A DNA stretch of 59,939 bases from the NCBI GenBank assembly GCA_018608245.1, contig JABAZY010000028.1, positions 1-59,939 of the forward strand. Reading direction: 5' to 3'. Shown piece after piece: positions 19,056 through 28,203 of this stretch (the stretch's first letter is position 1; each line of letters begins with the position of its first letter). The stretch is from Alphaproteobacteria bacterium (GTDB taxonomy: Bacteria; Pseudomonadota; Alphaproteobacteria; Micavibrionales; Micavibrionaceae). The notes beneath the pieces were generated by a model. That model was not told where the DNA came from, did not search any database, and worked only from the letters and a program-made list of their open reading frames with translations. A program made the translations under genes and the position numbers.

Positions 19056-19601
19056 ATGACTGATGCCCAAGTAAATGCTTCCCTTGATGACGATGAAGAC
19101 GTAAACGATGAAGAAAGCGGTGGTGTTTCTAAGAAAATGCTCGTGATCATCGCAGCTGTTGTTTTGTTGTTCGGTGGGGCGATAGGCGCTTATTTCTCTG
19201 GTGCTTTGGATAGCATGATGAGCAAAGAAGCTGCCGAAGAATCTCATGATGGTGCAGATGATGGACATAGCGGAAGCGCCGGTATTTCTAAGCTTAATGC
19301 AACATTCTTAGAAATTCCTGACATGATTGTGAATTTGAGCAGTGATGATGGCCAGCCACGTTATTTACGTTTGGGTGTTCAATTAGAGTTAAAAAGTGAA
19401 GCAAATAGACTGGCTGTTGAGCAAGTGATGCCTCGGGTTGTTGATCAATTTCAAACATATCTGCGTGAACTGCGTGTTAAGGATTTACGCGGGTCTGCGG
19501 GGATTTACCGACTTCAAATGGAATTACTGGCGCGTGTGAACGCGGCAGCCTACCCTGTAGAGGTGCAAGATGTGCTATTTCAGGAAATTCTGATACAATA
19601 G
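19056..19601 (+). CDS. fliL: Flagellar basal body-associated protein FliL
   Basis: FliL is a stator-associated membrane protein that surrounds the MotAB units. It has 181 residues: an acidic cytoplasmic tail, one transmembrane segment at about 29-50 (MLVIIAAVVLLFGGAIGAYFSGAL), then a periplasmic SPFH-like domain with YLRLGVQLELKSE and the C-terminal FQEILIQ expected of the family. It lies 74 bp before fliM, with a separate sigma-54 site between them. Confidence 0.9.
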   Translation: MTDAQVNASLDDDEDVNDEESGGVSKKMLVIIAAVVLLFGGAIGAYFSGALDSMMSKEAAEESHDGADDGHSGSAGISKLNATFLEIPDMIVNLSSDDGQPRYLRLGVQLELKSEANRLAVEQVMPRVVDQFQTYLRELRVKDLRGSAGIYRLQMELLARVNAAAYPVEVQDVLFQEILIQ

Positions 19602-19617
19602 TCATATATTAAAAAGT

Positions 19618-19633
19618 CGGCATGGTTATTGCT
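19618..19633 (+). promoter_or_regulatory. Candidate sigma-54 promoter for the fliM operon
   Basis: CGGCATG-GTTA-TTGC-T has GG (19619-19620) and GC (19631-19632) 12 bases apart, with a perfect TTGC and a TGGCACG element altered at two positions. It lies 42 bp before the fliM start, in the gap after fliL. Confidence 0.6.
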
Positions 19634-19674
19634 ACATAGTCACTTAGAAGACGAAAATAACTAGAAATACAAAA

Positions 19675-20757
19675 ATGAGCGATACAGATACAACAACAGA
19701 AGAAGAGTTAGAGAAGAGCGCTGGTATACCAGATCCGTCTGCCGAATCTGATGCGCCTATTAATTCTGATGATGAGGATGATGCGGATAGCCGTATTCTT
19801 AATCAGGAAGAAATTGACTCACTTCTAGGGTTTGACGATGAAAGCTTAAACACAGACGAAAACTCTGGTGTTATGGCGTTGATTAATTCGGCAATGGTCA
19901 ATTATGAACGCTTGCCAATGTTGGATATTGTGTTCGACCGTTTAGTGCGTTTAATGTCCACAACCTTGCGTAATCTAACATCTGATAATGTTGAGGTATC
20001 ACTGGATCAAGTGTCTACAGTTCGTTTTGGCGACTACATGAACTCAATTCCGCTACCTGCCATGCTGTCTGTGTTTAAGGCGGAAGAGTGGGACAATCAC
20101 GGTTTGATGGTCACAGATAGTGCGTTGATCTATTCTATCGTTGACGTATTATTGGGTGGGCGTAAAGGAACACCTGCTATTCGTATCGAAGGACGCCCTT
20201 ATACAACAATCGAAACTAAGCTTGTCGAGCGTATGGTTCAGGCAACATTGAGCGATTTGTCGTCAGCTTTTGACCCGTTATCACCCGTTAGTTTTACCCT
20301 TGATCGCATGGAAACAAACCCAAGGTTTGCGGCCATTACTCAAGCAAACAACGCCTGTGTGCTAGCGCGCCTTCGTGTTGATATGGGGGATCGTGGTGGT
20401 CGTGTTGAGGCAATCATTCCTTATGCAACGTTGGAGCCTATTCGTGAGCTACTCTTGCAAATGTTTATGGGTGAAAAATTTGGTCGTGACTCGATTTGGG
20501 AAAACCATCTAACACAGGAATTGCATCAAACCGAGGTACAATTACAGGCAATCTTGGGTGAAAAAGTTGTTGCTCTTGATGATTTATTAAGCTGGGAAGT
20601 TGGCACGCAAGTCATGTTTAATACCTATACGGATGAAGAATTAGAATTGCGTTGTGGTGACGTACCTATGTTCCGTGGACCTGTTGGTCAGAAGCAAGGA
20701 AACATCGCCGTAAAAGTTGATAAATATATTCAAAAAACGAAAGAAGATGATCTATGA
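19675..20757 (+). CDS. fliM: Flagellar motor switch protein FliM
   Basis: FliM is the C-ring protein that binds CheY-P and sets rotation direction. It has 360 residues. The CheY-binding motif ILNQEEIDSLLGF lies at about 41-53, behind an unusually long acidic leader of about 40 residues, where it normally sits in the first ten or so. The middle domain contains MLDIVFDRLVRLMSTTLRNLT, and the C-terminal SpoA domain has LRCGDVPMFRGPVGQKQGNIAVKV. It overlaps the next gene by 4 bp. Confidence 0.95.
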   Translation: MSDTDTTTEEELEKSAGIPDPSAESDAPINSDDEDDADSRILNQEEIDSLLGFDDESLNTDENSGVMALINSAMVNYERLPMLDIVFDRLVRLMSTTLRNLTSDNVEVSLDQVSTVRFGDYMNSIPLPAMLSVFKAEEWDNHGLMVTDSALIYSIVDVLLGGRKGTPAIRIEGRPYTTIETKLVERMVQATLSDLSSAFDPLSPVSFTLDRMETNPRFAAITQANNACVLARLRVDMGDRGGRVEAIIPYATLEPIRELLLQMFMGEKFGRDSIWENHLTQELHQTEVQLQAILGEKVVALDDLLSWEVGTQVMFNTYTDEELELRCGDVPMFRGPVGQKQGNIAVKVDKYIQKTKEDDL

Positions 20758-21512
20758 GCTATGGATTAGGCTTTGTTCTCGATGGCATTATTTTAGTATT
20801 TTTATGCGTAACAATTTTTTATGCGGCGCGTTTGACAATCTTCTTTAAAACTTTCCGTGAAGGACGTTATGGTCTTCAGCGTTTAATTAATGATCTATCC
20901 GTTTCGGTGACCAAGGCTGAATCAGCGATTGCCATGATGAAGAAGAATGCTGTTGAATCTGAAAAAGATTTACGTGATTTAGTAAGTGAGTCCAAATTTT
21001 TATCTGATGAATTACGCTTTATGAATGAAGCTGGAGACGGCTTGGCAAAGCGTTTAGAACGTTTAGCTGAACGTAATCGTGAGCTTTTGACCTTAATGGA
21101 AGGCGCTGGTGGAATTGGAAATATTCCAGGCGAAGCACCGTTGCCTAAAATTACCGAAAAACCAAAAGCTGCTACCAGAACGAAACGTAAGGCAAAGCCA
21201 GCGAAGCCATTTGAAAAAGACGTCTTTCGTATTGAAGAGTTTGAAATGGATCAGATGGACCAAGATGATGAAGCTGATTTTCAAGCCTTTAGTGTGATGG
21301 ATGATGAGCCACTTATGAAGATTGAAAAATCATCAACTCAAGATAATGCATTTTCAATTTTTGATCGGGACCTTGAAGCTGATGTTGTTGAAAAACCAAA
21401 GACGCAAAAGAGTGATCAGCAAGAAGAGCAATTCTACTCCCGTGCGGAACAAGATTTATATGAGGCGTTGCAACGTAAGAAGAGCGCCAAAAAGAATACA
21501 GGTAGTAAATAA
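20754..21512 (+). CDS. DUF6468-type flagellar-cluster protein
   Basis: A 252-residue protein. One transmembrane helix (about 5-28) is followed by a short basic stretch (TFREGRYGLQRLINDLS) and a long alpha-helical/coiled-coil segment to about residue 115. The tail is low-complexity and charged. The placement between fliM and motE matches the DUF6468 family of alphaproteobacterial flagellar loci. A role in motor assembly or placement is inferred from context only. It overlaps fliM by 4 bp and motE by 1 bp, implying translational coupling. Confidence 0.75.
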   Translation: MSYGLGFVLDGIILVFLCVTIFYAARLTIFFKTFREGRYGLQRLINDLSVSVTKAESAIAMMKKNAVESEKDLRDLVSESKFLSDELRFMNEAGDGLAKRLERLAERNRELLTLMEGAGGIGNIPGEAPLPKITEKPKAATRTKRKAKPAKPFEKDVFRIEEFEMDQMDQDDEADFQAFSVMDDEPLMKIEKSSTQDNAFSIFDRDLEADVVEKPKTQKSDQQEEQFYSRAEQDLYEALQRKKSAKKNTGSK

Positions 21513-22267
21513 TGAATTTTATGCCACGATTTAAAATATTACAGATACTTATCTTGATTGCTGCCATTGGCTTCGGTGCGCGTTTTAGCGACTTTGTTAA
21601 AGATGTGGCAAGTATGTCCAAAGTGACAACACCTGCGCAAGCGGCGGAAGCGCCTATGGCTGATGTTGAGATGGAAGAACTTGGCCCACCTCCCTCTGCT
21701 GATGAAGATTCGGACGGTGCATTGGTTGAGCCGGCGATGAAATTTAATGAGAATAGCGAAAAAATTGAGATTGCCACTGAAGTGACGGCTGAAGCACCAG
21801 AGTGGCGTGACTCGTTGGATGAAGACTATGAAGGCTCAGAAATTAACATGCAATTATTTGAAGATTTGGCAGAGCGCCGTAAAGCATTAGAGATGCAAGA
21901 GCGTGAATTATCCATGCGTGAAGCATTGTTAACGGCGGCAGAACAAGAGATTAATCAAAAATTCCAAGAGTTAACTTCTATCAAAGGTGAAATTGAAGAG
22001 TTACTCGCGACACAATCTGAAGAAGAAATAGCGCGTACGGCAAGCCTCGTAAAAATTTATGAAGGTATGAAGCCGAAAGACGCAGCGCGTATTTTTAACA
22101 CGCTTGATAAGGATGTTTTATTACAAGTGGTCTCTGAAATGTCAGAGCGTAAATCGGCGCCAGTCTTGGCTTCAATGGAACCTGAAAAGGCGCGCCAATT
22201 AACGATGATGTTGATGGAAAAGAAATCACTTTCGGGTATTACGGCCAATATTTTAACGCAACAATAA
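21512..22267 (+). CDS. motE: MotE-family motility chaperone (MgtE N-domain-like)
   Basis: A 251-residue exported protein. The N-terminal hydrophobic segment (about 7-28) is a signal or anchor. An acidic linker and long coiled coil (about 115-165) precede an MgtE intracellular-N-like repeat domain at the C-terminus (MKPKDAARIFNTLDKDVLLQVVSEM...SAPVLASMEPEKARQLTMMLM). In rhizobia MotE stabilises the periplasmic motor protein MotC. Here it is followed directly by two MotB-like genes and a large TPR protein, which suggests a similar motor-assembly role. Confidence 0.8.
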   Translation: MNFMPRFKILQILILIAAIGFGARFSDFVKDVASMSKVTTPAQAAEAPMADVEMEELGPPPSADEDSDGALVEPAMKFNENSEKIEIATEVTAEAPEWRDSLDEDYEGSEINMQLFEDLAERRKALEMQERELSMREALLTAAEQEINQKFQELTSIKGEIEELLATQSEEEIARTASLVKIYEGMKPKDAARIFNTLDKDVLLQVVSEMSERKSAPVLASMEPEKARQLTMMLMEKKSLSGITANILTQQ

Positions 22268-22277
22268 GGGGCTAAAT

Positions 22278-23033
22278 ATGGCCTATAGACGCCGTAGAAA
22301 AGAAGATAGCCACGAATATAGCACGGGTAATTCAGGGCAGTTGATGAGCTTGTCCTTGTTCATCATGTTGTTGGCCTTTTTTATTGTTTTAAACTCAATC
22401 TCTAGTTACGAAGAAAATAAGCAAACAGCGGCGATGAAGTCTGTTGATGCGGCGTTTTCTAAAGATGCACTTGATCTTGATGAGAGCCCATCTATGACGG
22501 AGGCAATTGAAAAATCAGTTCATGAAGGGCATGTGTTTGACCGCTTAGATGCGTTATTTGATTCACAAATTTCTACCTATGATGTGAAGGCCAATAAAGC
22601 CACAGGCACAATGGTTATAAAATTACCGCTGGAGGATTTTGCCCGTGCAATGAGTGTCGTCAATCAAAAAGATTTGACCAAGATGCCCTCAACACGTGTG
22701 GCGGTGAGGGGTAAATTTTTTCTACCAACTTTAGTTTCTTTATTGCAGACAGAACGTGATGGCGTGCCGACGCGCATGGAAATTGCCATGCATGTGCCAA
22801 AGAATCCAGCTTACTTACAAAACCAAGAGCCTGAAAAAATATCAAATATAATGAGCCGTATAGCAGGTTTTTCACAAGAATTGGAAGAGGTCGGCTTTCC
22901 GCAAAAATTAGTGAATATTGGTATTAAAAAAGCGAACCCTAAATTTGTGACGTTAACATTCCACCTCCATAATGAATTTTCTTTCACTAAAAAAGATACG
23001 TTGAAGAAAGAGGAGGTATCCTCTGATGGTTGA
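22278..23033 (+). CDS. MotB-like protein without the channel aspartate or OmpA domain
   Basis: A 251-residue protein. A basic N-terminus (YRRRRKED) and a single membrane helix (about 20-40, LSLFIMLLAFFIVLNSIS) look like the start of MotB and align with the next gene. At the place of the proton-carrying aspartate it has serine (S26). The periplasmic part shows no OmpA-like peptidoglycan-binding motif and matches nothing I know. It overlaps motB by 8 bp and must be made with it. It could be an accessory stator or assembly factor; it cannot conduct ions in the standard way. Confidence 0.7.
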   Translation: MAYRRRRKEDSHEYSTGNSGQLMSLSLFIMLLAFFIVLNSISSYEENKQTAAMKSVDAAFSKDALDLDESPSMTEAIEKSVHEGHVFDRLDALFDSQISTYDVKANKATGTMVIKLPLEDFARAMSVVNQKDLTKMPSTRVAVRGKFFLPTLVSLLQTERDGVPTRMEIAMHVPKNPAYLQNQEPEKISNIMSRIAGFSQELEEVGFPQKLVNIGIKKANPKFVTLTFHLHNEFSFTKKDTLKKEEVSSDG

Positions 23034-23835
23034 TATAAAAGATAGCGACATAATAAAAGCAAAAGAAAAGGCTGCCGAACCACCTAAATATTATCGCCGT
23101 CGTCGCCGTATTGCGGATAGTGAGCAGGGCTCTAGCACATGGCTAATTTCTTTCACGGATGTAATGGCGCTGATGCTGACTTTCTTTGTTTTATTGTTTG
23201 CGATGTCAAACCCTAAAATGGAAAAATGGGAAGAGATGACCAACACAGTGCAAAAGAATTTTAATAAATTCTATGGACAACCTTTGGAACGCGGAAATCA
23301 AGAAACGCTGAATATCGAAAAAGTAAATTTTTCCAGAGCACTTAACTTGACCTATCTAAGAGCCATTATTGAAAAACTAGTCGCGCAAGAACCTACCCTC
23401 AACAATGTACAAATTATAGAGCTTGATGACCGGTTAATTATTTCACTTCCTCAAGAGTTATTGTTCGATGCGGGGTTGGCTGATGTTAAGCCTTCGTCTG
23501 AAAAAGCTTTATTTGCCTTAGCTGGTACATTGAACCGTATTAAAAACAGATTGGAAATTGCAGGACATGCTGATCCGCGTCCTATAGGCGCAAATAGTGA
23601 GTATAGCTCTAATTGGGAATTGTCATTGGCGCGGGGCATGAATGTTGCCGCAGCGTTGGAAAATGTTGGTTATGCCCAAGATGTTATCGTGCGTGGTATG
23701 TCCAGTGGGCGTTACTATGATTTGAGTAATGATTTTACAGAAAATGAAAAACTAGACCTGTCACGTCGTGTTGATCTTATTGTGATGAAAGATGATGGAA
23801 AACGGTTGAAACTTTTTGATATTGGTCTGCCTTGA
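23026..23835 (+). CDS. motB: Flagellar motor stator protein MotB
   Basis: MotB is the stator subunit that anchors MotA to peptidoglycan. It has 269 residues. A YYRRRRRIAD basic tail leads into the single membrane helix STWLISFTDVMALMLTFFVLLF, with the essential aspartate at D45. The C-terminal OmpA-like domain shows LFDAGLADVKPSSEKALFALA, IAGHADPRP and LSLARGMNVAAALENVGY. No motA is present in the window, so the partner must be encoded elsewhere. The start overlaps the MotB-like gene by 8 bp. Confidence 0.92.
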   Translation: MVDIKDSDIIKAKEKAAEPPKYYRRRRRIADSEQGSSTWLISFTDVMALMLTFFVLLFAMSNPKMEKWEEMTNTVQKNFNKFYGQPLERGNQETLNIEKVNFSRALNLTYLRAIIEKLVAQEPTLNNVQIIELDDRLIISLPQELLFDAGLADVKPSSEKALFALAGTLNRIKNRLEIAGHADPRPIGANSEYSSNWELSLARGMNVAAALENVGYAQDVIVRGMSSGRYYDLSNDFTENEKLDLSRRVDLIVMKDDGKRLKLFDIGLP

Positions 23836-23872
23836 CCTTGTTCTTTATGCCTGCCTGTGGCAAAATTCTACA

Positions 23873-26800
23873 ATGATAATGCATCTCAAATTTCCCATCA
23901 TAACAGGCTTGTTTTTAAGTCTATTGTTATGTCTATGGGCTGCACCAGCAAATGCTCAAGATAGTGTAGATGTTAGAACAGGTGCACACGCCGATTATTC
24001 TAGATTAGTCTTTGAATGGTCAAATGTGCCATCTTATGAAGTTGATCAACAGGGTGATAGCTTGATGATTAATTTTGCCAAAGAGGCAACGCCGAATATG
24101 TCAGGCATCAATACCCAAGGCCTTTCCAATATTGGAACCGTTTCTGTTGCGTCACCTGCGGGTGAGCCATTGGTGGTGAAGGTGCGAGTTGCCCCTGAAA
24201 GTAAGTTACGTCATTTTAAAATTGGTAAACGAATTATCGTTGATGTGTATAATGGTGCAGGTGAGCCTATGAGGGATGCAAGCGCATCAACTTCAAAGTC
24301 TCTTCCTCAAAGCTCACCTAAAAAAAAAGAACAACCATCAGTTCCTGTAGCCAATCCTCCGACGCAAACTACCTTAGCCCAGAAGAATCTTAACGAAGCT
24401 GATAAGGTAGTGGCGCCTACCTCTTCTTTATCTACAAAAGCTAAAGTTGAGATGCCAGCTTTGCCGATGGTTAAGGTACAAGGCGCTCCTTTAGTGGGAG
24501 ATCAGCCACATGTTATAACGCTTAGTTCTACCAAGAACGTTGGTATGGTTGCGTTTGAGCGGAGTGGTTATTTATGGATTGTGCTAGATGACCCTAGTCT
24601 GAAAGTGGCCCCTGTTATCTCTGGTCCTAGTGCGGATAAATTTCCGAAATTTGAACGATTTGATTTGAATGGCGGTGTTGCCTATCGTATGCGCCAGCCC
24701 GACGGTTTCTTTTATTATGCTGAAGGTGGTGGCCAATTATGGCGTTTAATTGTTACGCCAAATGCTCGCCGTTCAAACCCTGTGCGTGTTGAAACGATGC
24801 ATAATGAAGATATGTCTGGGGGAAGTTTAACATGGGCAATGAACAATACTGGTCGTGTTTTAACCTTAAATGACCCACTTGTCGGTGATAATATTAGCCT
24901 CGTTTTAGTGACAGATTCTGGTCAATATGCAGGCGCGGGGCGTAACTATGTTGAGCTTAGAACATTAGATTCATTTGTTGGGTTAGCACTTGTACCAAAA
25001 GCAAGTGATTTGAAATTAGAGGCTATGAGCACAGAGGTTGAAGCGAAGCGTACGCAAGGTTTAGCGCTTTCACCAAAGCGTGATACAGCACCAGTTGAGC
25101 TGAAAGCAGATGTTCAGGATATTGTTGAGGAAGAAAAAGCTGATCCAGACTACGTTGAAGAGGAAGTTTCACAATCCAGAATATATAATTTTGGTCGCTG
25201 GGAAATGGGTGGTGATGGCGTCTTGGAAAAGAATACGCGCGTATTGATGATTGGTCTTGGTGATAAAGAAGGTGGCGCAAAAATTGAAGATTTACTGACG
25301 ATTGCTAAGCTGGATTTAGCGAATGGACGTGGTCACGAAGCATTGGGGATTTTGTCTCTCGTTCAAGAGGAGTTAAAAGGTATTGAAGAAACACCAGAGT
25401 TTTTGTCATTGCGTGGTGCCGCAAATGTCATCTCTGGTAAGCCTGATGCTGCAATCAAAGATTTATCAGTTGATAGTTTAAAAAAATTTGGTGAGATTAA
25501 GTATTGGAAAGCAATGGCATTGGCTGGTTTAGAAGACTGGAAGCAAGCCAATGATAACTTGAATAGTGATTTTACAATCATTGATGAGTATCCAAAACAT
25601 ATTAGAGAAAAAGTAGCACTAACCTTGGCGGAAGTTTCTTTGCGTAATGCACGCATTGATGAAGCCGAGGATCTTCTATCTTTGATTGACTCTGATGATG
25701 TACGACTTTCTTTATCCAAAAAATCGGCATGGAAATATTTGATGGGTGAGCTTTACCTTCAATTAGGTGATGATGAAAAGGCATTAGAGTATTGGAAAAA
25801 ATTATCTAATGGTGAGGATGATTATTACCGCGCAAAGGCTGGACTATCACTAACTAAATTACAATTAGATAACCAAAAGATAACACCAGCTAAAGCTGTT
25901 GATCGCCTTGAGGGCTTGCGTTACGTGTGGCGTGGAGATGAGCTTGAGACATTAATTAATTACCGTTTAGGCGAAGTCTACATTGAAAATGATGATTACA
26001 TGAAGGGCTTATCTGTTTTAAGAAATGCAATTTCATTATCACCTGAATCAGAAATGGCGCGAGAAGTGACAGATTTTATGTCACAAAATTTTCGTGATTT
26101 ATTTACCGAAGAGCGTTTAGCGGAAGTATCACCTCTAGATAGCCTACAAGTGTATGAGGAATTCAAAGAGCTAACGCCAGCAGGCAAAGAAGGTGATTTA
26201 TTTGTCTTGAAGTTGGCTCAACGTTTGGCTGATGCTGATTTATTGGGACGTGCAAGTGCGTTACTTGAGTACCAATTAAAAAGCCGTTTACAGGGTGCTG
26301 ATGCCTTGACGGGGGCTATTCGTTTGTCGGCTATTCGCCTGTTAGATAACAAACCAGAAATGGCCTTAGATGCGCTAGATATTGCTCAAAATGCTTTGGG
26401 GCAGGCACGTAACGCTGGTGGAGATTACAGTGCGCAGGCGCGTCAGATTAAATTACTTAGAGCGCGTGCTTTATCAAAATCAAATCAGATTAATGACGCA
26501 TTGCAGGAATTATCAAGCTTAAGCAATGGCGAAGATGTTTTACGCTTACGTGCCGATATTGCTTGGGAAGGAAAGCGCTGGCCTCAAGCGGCTCAAGCCT
26601 TTGGTACTCTTATTCAGCAAGATGCAGTTTCGACGACACAACCACCAAGCAATTATGAAGCAGACTTAATTTTAAACCGTGCTATCGCCCTTAATTTGGC
26701 TGGAGATCGGGTTAGTCTTGATAACTGGCGCCAGAAATATGATGCGGCGATGAAGCAGAGCAATAAAGCGCAGTTGTTTGATTTAATTACCCGTCAACGT

Positions 26801-26899
26801 ACATTAGGGATGGTGAATAATAAAGACACCATCACAAATCTAGTGTCCGAAGTTGATATGTTTGGTGATTTTTTACAGCGCTATCAAAAGGGCAATTAA
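23873..26899 (+). CDS. Large periplasmic AMIN-like / TPR protein of the motor operon
   Basis: A 1008-residue exported protein. The ATG at 23873 gives a clean signal peptide (MIMHLKFPIITGLFLSLLLCLWAAPANAQ); an upstream TTG would bury it. Residues 30-130 resemble an AMIN-type beta domain (HADYSRLVFEWSNVPSYEV). A Pro/Lys/Ser-rich linker, a second beta-rich region (about 210-400), and a long helical TPR-like array (about 460-1000) follow. It lies 37 bp after motB on the same strand. A periplasmic motor or peptidoglycan-linked role is inferred from position; rhizobial MotC is a loose analogue, not a shown homologue. Confidence 0.7.
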   Translation: MIMHLKFPIITGLFLSLLLCLWAAPANAQDSVDVRTGAHADYSRLVFEWSNVPSYEVDQQGDSLMINFAKEATPNMSGINTQGLSNIGTVSVASPAGEPLVVKVRVAPESKLRHFKIGKRIIVDVYNGAGEPMRDASASTSKSLPQSSPKKKEQPSVPVANPPTQTTLAQKNLNEADKVVAPTSSLSTKAKVEMPALPMVKVQGAPLVGDQPHVITLSSTKNVGMVAFERSGYLWIVLDDPSLKVAPVISGPSADKFPKFERFDLNGGVAYRMRQPDGFFYYAEGGGQLWRLIVTPNARRSNPVRVETMHNEDMSGGSLTWAMNNTGRVLTLNDPLVGDNISLVLVTDSGQYAGAGRNYVELRTLDSFVGLALVPKASDLKLEAMSTEVEAKRTQGLALSPKRDTAPVELKADVQDIVEEEKADPDYVEEEVSQSRIYNFGRWEMGGDGVLEKNTRVLMIGLGDKEGGAKIEDLLTIAKLDLANGRGHEALGILSLVQEELKGIEETPEFLSLRGAANVISGKPDAAIKDLSVDSLKKFGEIKYWKAMALAGLEDWKQANDNLNSDFTIIDEYPKHIREKVALTLAEVSLRNARIDEAEDLLSLIDSDDVRLSLSKKSAWKYLMGELYLQLGDDEKALEYWKKLSNGEDDYYRAKAGLSLTKLQLDNQKITPAKAVDRLEGLRYVWRGDELETLINYRLGEVYIENDDYMKGLSVLRNAISLSPESEMAREVTDFMSQNFRDLFTEERLAEVSPLDSLQVYEEFKELTPAGKEGDLFVLKLAQRLADADLLGRASALLEYQLKSRLQGADALTGAIRLSAIRLLDNKPEMALDALDIAQNALGQARNAGGDYSAQARQIKLLRARALSKSNQINDALQELSSLSNGEDVLRLRADIAWEGKRWPQAAQAFGTLIQQDAVSTTQPPSNYEADLILNRAIALNLAGDRVSLDNWRQKYDAAMKQSNKAQLFDLITRQRTLGMVNNKDTITNLVSEVDMFGDFLQRYQKGN

Positions 26900-26906
26900 T
26901 CTAAAG

Positions 26907-26931
26907 TTAATCATAAAAGAATTATGATTTA
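26907..26931. terminator. Weak bidirectional hairpin between convergent TPR gene and fliP
   Basis: AATCATAA (26909-26916) and TTATGATT (26922-26929) make an AT-only 8-bp stem in the 35-bp gap between the two stop codons. It may serve both strands, but the stem is weak and no long T tract follows. Confidence 0.4.
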
Positions 26932-26934
26932 ATG

Positions 26935-27795
26935 TCATCCACCGCCGACGACGGCGCTGACCTCGGGCGTGTTAAAGCTTTGAACGAGAGACCCAGAGAT
27001 AAGATACCAACCATCCACCAGCACGAAGAACACAATCTTAAAGGGGAGGGAAATCATCACGGGTGGTAACATCATCATCCCCATCGACATTAGGATAGAG
27101 GCGGTCACCATGTCAATAATCAGGAATGGCAGAAATAGCATAAAGCCAATTTCAAAAGCGCGTCGCAATTCAGAAATCATGAAAGCGGGAATAAGTACTT
27201 GGATAGGCACCTCCATTGCTTCTTCGACAGGGCCAGTTTCGCTGAGGTCCATGAACAGCGTTAAATCTTGTTCACGTGTGTGGAGCAACATGAATTCTTT
27301 AAACGGATCAAGGCCACGCTCAATGGCGGTTACTTCGTCAATTTCTTCATTTAATAATGGCACAAGCGCATCATCATAAGCACGCTGAAATGTAGGCGCC
27401 ATGATGAAGAATGTGAGGAATAGTGCGAGGGAAATCATCACAGTGTTTGGCGGTGTTTGTTGTACCCCAATCGCAGTTCTTAAGAATGATAGCACCACCA
27501 CAATACGGGTGAAGGATGTCATCATAATCAAAATCGAGGGTGCTAAAGATAAGATGGTTAGTAGGGCTACTAATTGAACAACACGTCCTGTCACAGAACC
27601 ACTATTTTCGCCACTTCCCATGTCAATCGTGATGGCCTGTGCAAGCGCTGGGTTTGTTGTTAGAGCAATAAGGAGTAATCCACATAACGCAGAAAACCCA
27701 ATGCTTAACGCACTAAATAAAAATAGTTTTTTGTCGCTGTCGCTTAATTTTTCACTAAGCTGAGATAGCGTATTTTTAATGCTTTGTTTTGCCAT
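26935..27795 (-). CDS. fliP: Flagellar export gate protein FliP
   Basis: FliP is the core subunit of the flagellar type III export gate. It has 286 residues. An N-terminal signal-like helix (about 24-53) is followed by the family blocks SILIMMTSFTRIVVVLSFLRTAIGVQQTPPN and LIPAFMISELRRAFEIGFMLFLPFLIIDMVTASILMSMGMMMLPP. The N-terminal extension before the signal (about 20 residues) is hydrophilic. It overlaps fliO by 20 bp. Confidence 0.96.
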   Translation of the reverse strand: MAKQSIKNTLSQLSEKLSDSDKKLFLFSALSIGFSALCGLLLIALTTNPALAQAITIDMGSGENSGSVTGRVVQLVALLTILSLAPSILIMMTSFTRIVVVLSFLRTAIGVQQTPPNTVMISLALFLTFFIMAPTFQRAYDDALVPLLNEEIDEVTAIERGLDPFKEFMLLHTREQDLTLFMDLSETGPVEEAMEVPIQVLIPAFMISELRRAFEIGFMLFLPFLIIDMVTASILMSMGMMMLPPVMISLPFKIVFFVLVDGWYLISGSLVQSFNTPEVSAVVGGG

Positions 27796-28087
27796 CGCTC
27801 TTTTTACTTTTTAGGCCATCAACGGGCGTTTTAATATTTGTTTCAATGACAGTCTCGCTCGAACTACCTAAAAGCACAAGATGCTGTGTGTCATCACGTT
27901 GGATCAATAGGGCACGTCTACGCGCGTCAATCGGCAGAATTTCTACAATCTTAAGACGTTTTTTATTTGGGGATATCATCACGTTCGTACCAAAACCAAA
28001 GCGTTTTAACACATATGACAGTCCGCCCATTAAGCAAAGCACAAAAATAAGCGCTACAAAAAATTTGAGATAATCCATATAATCCAT
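27776..28087 (-). CDS. fliO: Flagellar biosynthesis protein FliO
   Basis: A short single-span protein (103 residues) that stabilises FliP during gate assembly. One membrane helix at about 7-28 precedes the cytoplasmic FliO motif (RLKIVEILPIDARRRALLIQRDDTQHLVLLGSSSETVIET). It is translationally coupled to fliP by a 20-bp overlap. The pair is isolated here from fliQ-fliR-flhB, which lie 6 kb away on the opposite strand. Confidence 0.88.
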   Translation of the reverse strand: MDYMDYLKFFVALIFVLCLMGGLSYVLKRFGFGTNVMISPNKKRLKIVEILPIDARRRALLIQRDDTQHLVLLGSSSETVIETNIKTPVDGLKSKKSDGKTKH

Positions 28088-28183
28088 GATTCATACCCTA
28101 ACGTTAAGCAAGCAGGTTAGAAAGTGCTTTTGAACGGTTGCTAACATATTGGTTTTATAGGGGTAATTTGAATTGCTCGATTT

Positions 28184-28198
28184 GTTCTTATTTTGTTC
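28184..28198 (+). promoter_or_regulatory. LexA (SOS) box upstream of the beta-helix gene
   Basis: GTTC-TTATTTT-GTTC is an exact match to the alphaproteobacterial LexA operator GTTC-N7-GTTC, the same form seen before recA in this window. It lies 61 bp upstream of the beta-helix ATG and overlaps a possible promoter (TTGTTC at 28182-28187, 16-bp spacer, TATAGG at 28204-28209). Confidence 0.7.
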
Positions 28199-28203
28199 TT
28201 GGC

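Noticed and set aside
21313-21777. 154-codon minus-strand frame across the DUF6468/motE junction
   Set aside because: It is the shadow of two convincing overlapping flagellar genes and its composition is that of an antisense frame.
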